Notes under the pieces: generated by a model | Databases searched by the model: none | Told to the model about the DNA's origin: nothing | Seen by the model: the letters and a program-made list of their open reading frames with translations, nothing else | Assembly: GCA_023014335.1 (NCBI GenBank) | Contig: JAECYW010000038.1 | Span: 62,001-126,000, forward strand | Length of the DNA stretch: 64,000 bases | Direction of reading: 5' to 3' | Source: Galerina marginata | Taxonomy: Eukaryota; Basidiomycota; Agaricomycetes; Agaricales; Galerinaceae | Position numbers and translations under genes: made by a program | Shown here: in pieces, positions 1 to 9,686 of the stretch | Layout of the letters: every line of letters begins with the position of its first letter | Position numbering within the stretch: position 1 is the stretch's first letter

Positions 1-85
1 ACATGGCCTCGATGGTCTTTGTGTCCGCCGCCTGAGATTGAGGCTGGGAAGCATCACCAGCACCAAAGAGACCTGCAAACGACAT
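1..85 (-). CDS. 5' end of an unidentified gene running off the left edge
   Basis: An ATG on the minus strand (bases 85-83) sits in a good start context (A at -3) and opens a frame that stays open to the window edge. The 28 visible residues begin MSFAGLFGAGDAS and are rich in Gly, Ala and Gln. A short start of this type occurs in small mitochondrial Tim proteins, but 28 residues are too few to assign a family and I do not name one. The gene lies downstream of, and on the same strand as, the XRCC4-like gene. Confidence 0.45.
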   Translation of the reverse strand, partial: MSFAGLFGAGDASQPQSQAADTKTIEAM

Positions 86-566
86 TTCTTGGTGAGGTGG
101 AGGAAAGAAAGGGTGGAAAAGAGCGTGTTCGGCGTGAGGTGGTCTTAAATGGAAATGAAAATGTGTCGTGTTCCGTTTCCCCACTTTCGGCCGTTTCCGA
201 CCTATTCTGGACGACCCTATCGATCTGAGCCTCCGTGAGCGCCCACGGGTCCCGGAATAACCCTGGCCGTAGTTTTTCGTTCGAGTCCTTTCCCCACTGC
301 TCTAAATATCTCGGCGTTGAGTCACCGGTTTCTCTAGCCATATTAAAAATTTCCGTATGATCACTCACGAGGGGCTTTTCAGTACTTCTAAGTTCCCAGC
401 GACGAACGTGCACCAACTCTCTGTCTCGAAATACTGTACATAACTTCACGTTTTGTTTATGATGAATCAAACTTTGCCCTGCAGGGCCAGTTGCGCTTAT
501 TTGCCTGATTCGGTCTGTCGAAATCACAAATGTTGGAATCGAAAAGTTACTGTAATTCCAGAATCG
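86..566. other. Intergenic, nothing recognised
   Basis: This is the gap between two minus-strand genes. The long minus frame here (54-527) continues past the likely stop of the XRCC4-like gene in another frame and shows no family features, so I read it as non-coding. Confidence 0.4.
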
Positions 567-1681
567 TCACTCGTCATCGCTCTCAAATTCGATGGCTTGG
601 TATTTTCGAGCTTTTTTGTTGGGATTTGCAAGTGATGCACCTTTGTGAGACCGTGCAGCAGGAGCAGTAGGTTCTGTCGGGTTTTGATGGGCGTCAAATT
701 GATGAGGTACAATCTAAGAAGATGAGGTAACCAATTACTTTCTGCCGGAGAACCTATCCGTTTCACATTTTTTAGTTGCGATTTAAGCGACTTTATTTCT
801 TCTTGTGCAGTTTTTATGTCCACGAACTCTTTACGGGCAAAGGAAACTGGTTCCCGCTTCGTTTTCCGCTTCCGCATTAGTTCGTAATTGCAATTCTGCG
901 ATATACCAAATCAAAACTGTAAGAAAACTGGTGGATAATCCATGAGAACTCACCCAATTCCTTACGGTCTGACGGAACAGATTTATGTGACCCTTGAAAG
1001 TTTGACGAAGTTGTTCCTGGTAACGTCTGATAGTCCGTAGAGGAGGGATAAAGACAACACTTTCGTGATTGCGCTTGCAAAGCAATCTGAAAAGGTATGA
1101 ATCTCACTTGTAAAACTAATTATGCTCTCAAGTCACGTACCTCTATAAATACCTTTGTCGCGTGTGCCGCTGCATCCTCCGGACTCATTTCAAGAAGGGG
1201 TACATGCATTGGTTTCTTGGATGTAGGACCAAGGGTAAACTGAAAAGCCAAGCAAAGTTATGTTCAAGAGAAGGATCAAAAGAAGAGGTCACTGGGTCTA
1301 CCTTGATTTTCGCACCTTTCTCGGGGTCCCAATCACTTATACACATTTCACCTTGAATAAAGGCCTCCGCCAGCTTTTCGGCGAAGGATTCAAGAAGTTT
1401 GTCCGACGATTTGGAGCCCTGTATATGTAGAAGGCCTATCAGCATCGGTGAGAGCTATGGCCACGCGCCACAGACGGATGAGCAATACAGACAAAAATGC
1501 GATGTACGTCTTCTTCCGCCCAGAATCCGCGCCACCATCTTCCTTGAGGGCCAGAAAGACCGATGTAGATGTTCCACTTGTCATCAGAGACTGTTGACAG
1601 CACCGCGAACTTGAAGATACTTTGGTATATCACTTGAGTGAGCTCATCCAAGCAACTGAAATTAGAGAGAATGTCAGACAT
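567..1681 (-). CDS. XRCC4/Lif1-like non-homologous end-joining factor (tentative)
   Basis: A multi-exon minus-strand gene. The spliced N-terminal half reads like the XRCC4 head domain: a strand pair around SDDKWNIYIGLSGPQGRWWR, a helix KLLESFAEKLAEAF, then strands around GAKIKFTLGPTSKKPMHVPL and the helix SPEDAAAHATK. A long helix rich in Gln and Arg follows (RYQEQLRQTFKGHINLF), then a charged coiled coil (KTAQEEIKSLKSQLKNVK). The protein ends in a basic-then-acidic tail, NKKARKYQAIEFESDDE, with the stop at 569-567. That order (beta head, coiled-coil stalk, acidic disordered tail) is the XRCC4/Lif1 plan; in that family the protein binds DNA ligase IV. Introns are inferred by eye. The start is uncertain because bases just after the ATG at 1681 look like a 3' splice site, so a first exon may lie further upstream. 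XLF or another family with the same fold is the alternative. Confidence 0.45.
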
Positions 1682-2394
1682 AACAATTCTCCAGAAACAA
1701 GATCCTCAGATAGCTTCGGCCTTAGAGAAATCCAGAGTGTATGAGGTTAAGAGAAGGAAGAAAGGATGGCAATTGCCAATCAGTCGTAGTTGGCACGTGA
1801 GGGCAAACGACTCACGCCTCGCACGGTTGTGGCATTCTCATATCATATGTACTTAGACAGTTAGACTACAGTACATGTATCGATGCCAGTCTCCTTAGGT
1901 GCAGAAAAAATATGTAGTGACTTAGTGACAAAATGATATACCTCCACCACTCTCCACCGAATGCCAAAACAACGCGTCAAGAGCGCGCTTCAGAGGACGC
2001 CGTCAATTTAAATTAATTTGAGGACTCAACTTTAGTCTTTGTGAATGTATAGAGATGTTGGAGTCGAAACAATTTCATGTCAGGTCCAAGGTTGATCCAA
2101 GGGGAGTTATTCATTTGTAGGAAGTACACTTTGAGGCGCAATCATCCCGAGGAAGAAAAATCGGTGCGGGGTCCATTTCGCACCAACCTTGAACCTAGTC
2201 TTTCTGACGAATATTCCATTTGTACAACATAACACTGTTCTCCTCGCGTAATAATGCAAATTATAGTAGGAGGTATTGCAGGACTCAATAATGATATCAG
2301 GATACACTTGGGATGTGCCCAACTATATTCACACTGAGCTTGGCTTCGAGCCTTCGACAGTTGAATGAAGTCACACACAGTACATGCAGAAAGG
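1682..2394. other. Intergenic, nothing recognised
   Basis: About 0.7 kb between the Pam18 stop and the likely start of the XRCC4-like gene. It may hold an unseen first exon of that gene. No repeat or RNA gene is visible. Confidence 0.4.
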
Positions 2395-2769
2395 TTATCG
2401 AGCCTTTCCATCTGTCTTTTCTAGTAAATCTTTGGCCTCGTTGATTTTACTCGCAAGATACGGTGAACCTCCGCGATCTGGATGATTTGCGAGCATAATA
2501 TGCCGGTGTGCGTCCTTTAGCTGGGTGCGCATCCTTGAACCATCTCTAACGAAGGAGTTAAGGGAAAGGCTTTCAAGGTAACAAATCACCTACTTGAGCC
2601 CTAAGATTGCAATGGCTTCATTACGATCCATTTTCGTTCTGAACCCACCTTTGACCCATTGTTCGGCTGCTCCTTTACCCCCAAGCACCCCGCGTCGTAG
2701 GAGAGATCTTCCTAATACTGCAGCTGCAATTGCGCCGACTCCTACGATAATTGGGGTAGCTATTGGCAT
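2395..2769 (-). CDS. PAM18: Tim14/Pam18 J-protein of the mitochondrial import motor
   Basis: Two exons (2769-2594 and 2545-2395) joined over a 48-base intron give 108 residues. An N-terminal hydrophobic stretch with small residues ([20 protein letters not shown]) would be the single inner-membrane span. It is followed by the family block [20 protein letters not shown], then helix II, the HPD loop ([12 protein letters not shown]) and the closing [11 protein letters not shown]. Length and order match mammalian DNAJC19 and yeast Pam18. In that family the J domain faces the matrix and stimulates mtHsp70 at the TIM23 channel; Tim16/Pam16 is the usual partner. The HPD triad is intact, so the protein should be active. 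The start is fixed by the hydrophobic segment beginning immediately after it. Confidence 0.93.
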
Positions 2770-3103
2770 GTGGTACGTGGTATGGAAAAGGACTGGTGGT
2801 GGGGAAAGGCAAGAAAGTTAAACGTCAAAGAGAACTGCATGTGATGCTTACGTCAGGGCGAGACTAGGAAACGTGTTGCGAAGAGTCAAGACTGGATACA
2901 GCAAGAGTAGGAACAAAAATTTAGATCTAAAAAAATGATATACAGAGGATATAGTTTTGTGATATACTATTAAGATATTACGATATTTTTTTACCGAAAG
3001 CTGGTCCTCTGGTTATTGAGAACATGGCACATACAGTGGTTGTTGACCAAATCAGTGCGGTCCTAAAAGTCCTGAACAGAGGGGAGAGAAATCTGTTGTA
3101 CTC

Positions 3104-5518
3104 CTATACCAAGCTACTACTTTGAAGCATTTCCCGTATCACCATATCCTTGACTGCAAAATAATGTCAACCATCGCACTGGACAGGAATTAAGAACGAA
3201 AGAACTACGCACCGTTCATGAGAATTTGCTGGGTGGATTTGGAGTCCTGCAAGAGTATAAGAGATATGACCAAAGGCTAGGAATATGTGAAACGCACAGT
3301 CATAGAAGTTAAATGGCTGTAGTAAACTCGCGGAACTGGCGAGTTCTGCTTAAACAACATGCCTGAAGGACATCCGTTAGATCGGCACAACTGATTTTCC
3401 GCCGTCCGCTTACCAAACTTTTTTCGGATATCTGCAAAACTTCCGGATTAACTTTTTTTTCTCAGGAGGGAAATGAGCAGGAACATACAGCTTGAAGTCG
3501 ACTCGTAGTCATTTGGCCTGGCTCCGTACGACACTACAAATTCACTGAACTGAATTCCAGCTTCAAGTTTAGCTAGAGGCGACAGGAGTCAGAGAATTAG
3601 CAAAGGGGAGAAAGCCACAATTAAACCTTTGAACAGATCAATCTTATTCAGAAATAGGACAATCTGCGTATCCTTCAGAAGAGGATTTGATATGACATGT
3701 TTCCATAGGAAGAATAGGAATCTTCCTAGGAAAAGAATGGCATAAGCACAGACCAAGATAGAGCAATGCCGAATAACGCTTACCAGTTTATTGACAGAGG
3801 AATCCTCCAGCAGTACCTGGGATTCTAGTCCATTGAAATGTTCTTTCCCGTGTCGAGAAGGATAAAACCCACCTCATCGAATCCAGATATAGGTGCAAGG
3901 AAAATGATGGCGTCCAAGTCATCAAAATAGGGAGCCCAGGCAGCTGTCAGCAGATAACATTGATTAGTATACCAGTCATGAGGAATGGCTAGTTCTGCTG
4001 ACCTCGCTGAAAACGTGAACGTTGATGAGTTTATGAGAAGCTATGATAAGATGCGATGGAACGACAGCACATACCAATGACCGCGCCCCTCCGACATCGT
4101 ACACGCGCCAATCATGACTAACCATATTTCCTGGAAGTTTCGCCATAAGAAGCAAGGCAACATCTGATGCTGATTGGGCTAACCTGCGGCCTTCAGCGTG
4201 AAGCGGTGCTCAGAAACACCAAGTGTTTTAAGTCTTGCTCGTAGAATGTCATCTGGTGAGACGAAAAAGATAAGTTTAACTAGAAGCAAGCAAACACTAG
4301 ACATTGACTTGCCATCCGTAGGCACATATCTCAGCGCGGTGACGCGATTTATTGAATCCAAAAAGCTAGCAAATGCTGGTGTAAGCGACAGACGGGGAAA
4401 AATCGACCAACATACAATCCAGCCATGCTCTCTAATCGAAGTTTTTGGGCTTTTAATAGTTGCTTTACTGTCTGGTCGTTCCATAGTTTGGTAATATCAT
4501 CAGCGCAGGCGTGCAAAATGACACCGGGGTCATTGGGGTCCTCAAAGTCGATATCTGCGGCGCTATCCATGCTTGCACGAGCAGTTGCGATCAACCGGCC
4601 AAAGGCAGCCTTTCCAATGTGCAGTCGAATTGATCGCGATCTCCCTGAACTTACCTTGCCGTATCTTGTACGGGAGATTAGTCACAGGCGATAGGTGGGT
4701 CGCTTCGAATTCAGCGGATCCAGCGGGCGTCATCTTGCGCAGCAGGGCTTCTTCAACTTGCTGGAGGGGAAGGAGTCGCATCCTCAGTTTCAGAAGCTCG
4801 GAGCTGACCTTGGGTTGCAAGGTTTGTGAATCGACGGACTCCGTCCGCGGGCGAGGAAATCCTATGGCGGAAGGTGACGGCGAGGAGTTCCCAATGGGAC
4901 TGCTACTGGCGTGAGCCTCGGTGATGGTGTCGAGAATAAGCCTAACAGAGCGCACGACGTTGAGTTGAACAACAGCTCTCCACGAAGCGCGCTCATGGCG
5001 GAAAGCCTATCGAACACGCACAAATTATTAGAGGCGACAGCGTTACATGTTGTCGATCCTATATCATACCTTTGATGAATTAATTAATTGGAAATCTTGA
5101 CAATTGCGTTGATTAGCACAAGGGGCCTGTCTTCGGGCCACGACTCACTTTTCAGCGTTGTTGATTTCCCTGAGCGCTATGTCAGATTGTGTGTACTTTC
5201 AGCACATAAGGATCATCTTACCAGATTCGCTTTGGACCTGAAACTTAGTTAACTCTCGGTAATGATACAGCCTAAACGACACTCACCCAACAGTAACACG
5301 CGAACGCTCTTGGGAGCCTTTTTGTTTTCTATTCTCTGCCGATTGATTTCTTCGTCAATAGCATCGGATCGTTTCTGCGCTTCCGCCTCTGCAGCGAGCC
5401 GCGCCTCGCATTCCGCTGGCGTCTCGTTCTCTGGCGGAGCCATGACGCTGACGAACGGGTCGTCCTTTTCTAGTGTGGGATCCCCCCGAATAGAGCGTCG
5501 GCGAAGGAATTTAGGCAT
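3104..5518 (-). CDS. Atypical heterotrimeric G-protein alpha subunit (paralogue 1)
   Basis: A many-exon gene starting MPKFLRRRS and ending SSSLV. It lacks the N-terminal MGC lipidation signal and a C-terminal receptor-binding end of canonical type. The G motifs can be followed: P-loop QSESGKSTTLK split over small exons; switch I LRARLKTLGVSEH with the conserved Arg and Thr; switch II DVGGARS followed by AAWAPYFDDLDAIIFLAPIS; NKxD as LFLNKIDLF; and the TCAT-equivalent HLTSMTDSKST. In switch II the catalytic Gln of G-alpha proteins is Ala. The helical domain contains a Ser/Pro-rich insert. The first junction is odd: the only clear donor after VRVLLLG is in phase 1, while the next exon reads correctly in phase 0. 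Either an unusual splice or a base error lies there. Agaricomycetes are known to have expanded G-alpha families. The second copy lies about 9 kb away on the same strand. Confidence 0.85.
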
Positions 5519-6865
5519 GTCCAAAGAGTGGAGTGGTCCAGTTGGGGTGGTGGAGAGAAGGGAGAGCGAAAGCACAGCCCGCCTATCGTAGGCGAAAGTT
5601 AAATGATAAACTAACAGGATTTGCACCTCGAGAAGAAGGTTAAGAAGCAAGGAGTCATTAATGGGTGCACTATGTATAGAGTCTCAAGGGAACGAAACCC
5701 AGCCTTTCCCAGGTGAGCATCGCCGGATCGATCCATTGGACATGCCCATCCCTCGCCCTCAAAACGGACCAAAGTGGCAGAGAAGTCCTCGATTGTGGCA
5801 TGTTTTCCGTGATGCCTAGTTGGCAGGTTTGACGGATATACACACACATACAGCAATGACTGGATAAAAGTAACAGAATTTGGACCGAGCCGTACCAATA
5901 AATAGGTTATTTGCGTACTCCGGGACACAGCAACCAAATTCGAAAGAAATCTTGTAGCACGATGAGAGGGTATAGGGCCAGGAGAGAACCTTATTCGGAA
6001 CGGCGGAAGCAACGACTGAAGAGCGCGTGGGAACATAGTCAACGTAGCAAAATCCCAATGAATCCTGACAAAAGTCTACGCTTGCTCACTGAACGACCAT
6101 TCTCACAGACACTTGGTACCACTACTCGCTGGCGTAGTGACCGCCTTTTTTTTTCTTTCAATGGCCCAGGGTAAATGTAAACCCTCGGTCGTCCTAATCT
6201 GACCACTTCACTCACGCGACCGTCTAGAAATTTTCGAATGTCGCAAGCGGCGTTTGGCAATGCGTTTTCTCGACAGAATGTCATGTCCCAACTGATAATT
6301 CCATGAATATCAGAGATGTATTCTGTTGCAAAATCCCCGATGTTAGTTTCCCTAGCCTTCGATTGATTACGAGCCCGAATCTAACCAAGTTTGCAGAATG
6401 GTACTCTATGGTACTCAGCACATGCAGGACTGTGGGACAAAAGCCGCCTTGATTTCGTCCAGGACGACTTATGTCCTCATTCTGAATTATTTTTCTTTCT
6501 ATGTCTACACCTGGCAACGACAGAAATACACGGTTATGGAAACTTCACTAATCTGTCCTGTTGGCTTCTCGGTGTGCCTCGAGCGCAGATTCAGTCGGTT
6601 TTTTTATCGGTTATTTATTTCAACTCGAGAAACCTCGACGTATTCAATTGGTCTGAATGCCAGGACCGCGGTTTCCTTCGATCAGTCTTGGTGTTGAGCG
6701 GGCATTCACATTTGTCCTTTAGGCAAATTGAGTGGTGTACCACCAATCCCATTTGGACCAACCGTGCTAAAGCCCCAGATGGAACGTGGTGAATACAATA
6801 TATAATTACACGGTACATTACCTACCATGGCTGGAATGATGTCTAATGATATGATGGTGAAAGAA
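5519..6865. other. Intergenic, no gene recognised
   Basis: About 1.3 kb between two minus-strand genes. Several frames of 80-140 codons occur on both strands but none has a recognisable motif, and they overlap one another. It includes the upstream region of the G-alpha gene. Confidence 0.4.
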
Positions 6866-7689
6866 TTATCCTTGTTTATTAGCTCGGTCCCTCACATCCT
6901 CGGCCCCCTTTGCAACCTTCTGCGCGCCTTCCCTCTTCAAGCGATCCGCCTCAGATTGCGCAGCCTCAACTTTAGATTTTCCCCAGCCAAGCCAGCTAAA
7001 CCAACCTGCCTTGGCCTCCTCTGCCTTTTTTGCAGCTTCGTCCCTTGCCTCAGCTGCTTTTTTCTCGGCTGTCGAACGAGCTTCGGCGTAAAGGTGCTCT
7101 GTAGAATCGCGAGCTCGTGTCAAAGTGTCCCTGGAGGAACTCTTAGCCGCGTCAAACTTCGCCTCGAGGTCTTCACCAATGCTTCTACCGCGTGCTTCTG
7201 TCGCGTGAACATTCTTCTCCGCCGTCGAGCGAGCAGAATCCAACTTGTCTTTGGCCTCAGCCTAAGACAGGATGAGCACTGATCAATATTTAAAATATTT
7301 AGGGACGTACCTTGACATTATCATACTTTGCCTGTCCTTGACGATAGGCGTCATCTGCACGCGATTTGGCAGCGTCGATCGCCTCCCCACCCTTGCGTTT
7401 CAACTGTTCCTCGTCATTCTTGGCCTTGTCCTTCAGGTCGTCGGGTTGCCTGAGGTAAAAGTAAGCACCTCCTGCAGCAGCTAAACCGAGTCCGACTAAC
7501 ACCAATGTGTTGTCTGATCTGGCTTTAGGATTGGGTGCTGGTTGACCTGCAGGTGGTATGGCGGTGGCATATCCACGTGAAGACTTGTCCCAGGATTAGT
7601 CGGTTGCGGTATTGTAATACGGGAGTTCGACTTACGACGAGCGATCTCGGGGATGTACGAGCAATTCGGAGGGCTTGTGTGCGAAACAT
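6866..7689 (-). CDS. Mitochondrial LEA-like, calcofluor-white-hypersensitivity-type protein
   Basis: Three exons. The N-terminus MFRTQALRIARTSPRSLV is Arg/Ser-rich without acids and is followed by SSRGYATA, a typical mitochondrial presequence and cleavage region. A hydrophobic segment (LVLVGLGLAAAGGAYFYL) follows. The rest is a long amphipathic helix rich in Ala, Lys, Glu and Asp with 11-residue-like LEA periodicity (repeats of the type ARSTAEK occur twice), broken by the aromatic motif WFSWLGWGKSK. I recognise this as the fungal family often labelled calcofluor white hypersensitive protein; its molecular role is not established. The layout suggests a single inner-membrane anchor with a helical, stress-protein-like soluble part. 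It is divergently transcribed from the nicotinamide riboside kinase gene. Confidence 0.7.
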
Positions 7690-7856
7690 TGTGATTGATG
7701 GAGAGAAAAAGATGGGGCAAAGAATGTGTCTCTTATAAAGTTGACCTCGCCAATGACGCACGGAATAGCCATGACGTATTTTCGTCACGGCGCCTCTCAC
7801 GTGACGATTTATCTTAGATCAAGAAATTATATTCCCGATCAGGGTTTCCTCGTACA
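7690..7856. promoter_or_regulatory. Short divergent promoter
   Basis: Only 167 bases separate the starts of the LEA-like gene (minus) and the nicotinamide riboside kinase gene (plus), so both promoters must share this stretch. It contains two TCACG-type motifs (7784-7788 and 7799-7803, GTCACGG and CTCACGTGA). The second includes the E-box-like hexamer CACGTG. No clear TATA box is seen. Confidence 0.5.
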
Positions 7857-9002
7857 ATGAACAAGACCAAAGTTATCTTGGTGGGTGTGGGGTAAGCCTT
7901 TTGACTTGTTTCCAGAGCCAGACATGGATCTGATGTGTCAGAGGTGCAACATGCTCGGGCAAGACCACTCTCGCTAAGCATCTCAACCGCATCTTACCAG
8001 ACAGCGTTATCATACACCAAGACGTAGGTGTCTCCTCTGCCTTCCCTGAAAATCACACCTGATGTCCATGTAGGATTTTGCCCCTGTGCGTAGTCCACCG
8101 TCATGGTATTTTTATCTGTCTTATTTGATCCTCGCCCCAGCCTCAAGAACTCGTCCCTATTCACCCGATACACAACGTCCAGGACTGGGACGCTGCAGCT
8201 GGCGCTATCGCCTGGCCCCGTCTCGTTAAATTCTTGAGGGACGTCAAAGAAACCGGGAAAATTCCTCCTGACCATCGCAGTCATGACCATCTCAACGAAC
8301 AGAAAGAAATCAAGGTCGATGGTCACGTCCGCGACAAGTGGATAGAGGACTTCAAGAAGCTGAAGGCAGAGAAGGAAGCTGCAGGTCACCAGCGCATAAT
8401 TTGGGGATTGGTAGATGGATTTCTGTTGTACTGGAACCAGGCAAGTCTTCACAGCGAACAACTCCCAAAAGCTCGTGTTTTTTTTCTAATCGTGTTTCGC
8501 CCTCTAAATCACAGGATGTGATTGACCAATTAGACGTCCGCATAATGTTACGTGTCCCGCATGATGTTCTCAAGAAGCGTCGGCACGAAAGACATGGGTA
8601 TCATACGGCTGGTAAGAAATTTCCATGTCATTTTGCCCGTCCATCTTTCTCCTATCCTCTTTGACTGACTATATTCTTCCCCTGCTTTTTGTCCATGTTC
8701 TCCTTAATGCGCGTGTCTTGTGGCGAATACTATTGCGCTGATTCGTTCGGTTGCCGTCTCATGGAGTTCAATCTGACCCAGAGGGGTCCCTATGGCGCGA
8801 CCCTCCAGGCTATTGGGAAGACATAGTATATCCAGCATACGTGGACGCGCACCAGGAGGTCTTCGAAAACGGCGATGTAGAGCATGGGAAACCGACTAGC
8901 AAGGTCGGAAACTTGATTCTGTTGGAAAGTCTGGATATTCCGATGAGCGAGGCCGTTGACCGCTGCTGTCAAATGATTCGGGATGCTGGGGAGGAGCTGT
9001 AG
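7857..9002 (+). CDS. NRK1: Nicotinamide riboside kinase
   Basis: Several short exons. The P-loop GATCSGKTTLAKHLN is near the N-terminus (start MNKTKVILVGVGG). It is followed by the strand and acidic motif SVIIHQDDFAP, the kinase counterpart of the nucleoside-binding DDFF loop. Further on are the core strand IIWGLVDGFLLYW, the lid region DVIDQLDVRIMLRVPHDVLKKRRHERHGYHTA, and the C-terminal block DPPGYWEDIVYPAYVDAH, whose YW/YP pattern is typical of NRK1. Yeast Nrk1 phosphorylates nicotinamide riboside to NMN for NAD salvage in the cytosol. Length and motif order fit a complete enzyme, with stop TAG at 9000-9002. The start is supported by the P-loop lying about 12 residues in. Confidence 0.88.
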
Positions 9003-9596
9003 ATAACGGACATAAGGTCTAAGGATCGAATATTGGAAACTCAGCACATAGAATTGCAGTACTTATTCCCGTAGATCTAGAGGATAATCTAATGGACCCG
9101 GCTCCAGCTTCCAGACCTCCAACCTGGGGGAGTCTGGGGAGGTCTGGAGGACTTCAACTCTCTAGCACAGACATGTAGTAACCCCGGACCGATTCATGTT
9201 AGGCATAAGAAATCCTGTGATTGCCATTGGTCCTATTGAAAGGCAGGGTTTTAAGTACCCCGCCGTCCGGCCCAGACCCTGAGCTGGCGTAATTCTTATC
9301 ATCGAAAGAGACGGAAGTGCAAACTCTAACACCGCTCCCGTTCCGTTCAATATTGCCACTCTTACTCCGGAGGCATTTCGGACACCCGTATTTAAAGAGA
9401 ATCGAACCGCAATAACAGTAATTATCTAGTACAAGTCAAGGTGAGCGAACGACGACTATCTAATATTACGAGGTTACATCGTCGGGTATGGCCCAAAGCC
9501 GGAAGGAGTAGATGATTGTTCGGCCGGACATGAGCGGGCAGGCCGAGGATTTGCGGAGGATATCACATGTTTTTGGCCTCGGGACTGCATGTGCCC
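9003..9596. other. Intergenic with a strong inverted repeat
   Basis: The gap holds the 3' end of the riboside kinase gene and the upstream region of the fumarate reductase gene. The only structure seen is the inverted repeat listed separately at 9110-9148. No gene is recognised. Confidence 0.45.
9110..9148. repeat. Perfect 11-base inverted repeat (hairpin)
   Basis: The arms TCCAGACCTCC (9110-9120) and GGAGGTCTGGA (9138-9148) are exact reverse complements around a 17-base G-rich loop. It lies about 110 bases after the riboside kinase stop, so it could affect 3'-end formation, but eukaryotic genes do not need such a hairpin. Confidence 0.6.
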
Positions 9597-9686
9597 TATA
9601 AGAATCCGTTCTCCCGCTCGTCCCTGTTCCTTTACTCCCCCCCACCACCTCTATTCCAGTCCCACCTTTTCTATCACACAATACAA
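9597..9686 (+). promoter_or_regulatory. TATA box and CT-rich leader of the fumarate reductase gene
   Basis: A TATAAG element at 9597-9602 lies about 85 bases before the ATG. It is followed by a long pyrimidine-rich run (9613-9665), a pattern often found at the transcription start of strongly expressed fungal genes. The start codon is in the context ACAAATGG. Confidence 0.45.

Noticed and set aside
54..527. Minus-strand frame of 157 codons
   Set aside because: It overlaps the start of the edge gene (ATG at 85) and follows the acidic stop of the XRCC4-like gene. Its end reads CRSLWCW, which conflicts with the better-supported start in the other frame.
5611..6284. Overlapping minus-strand frames upstream of the first G-alpha gene
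   Set aside because: Three frames overlap, each rich in Cys, Ser and Arg without recognisable domains, and no splice model unites them.
6391..6792. Plus-strand frame of 133 codons
   Set aside because: No motif, no intron pattern, overlaps an equally long frame in another phase; composition looks non-coding.
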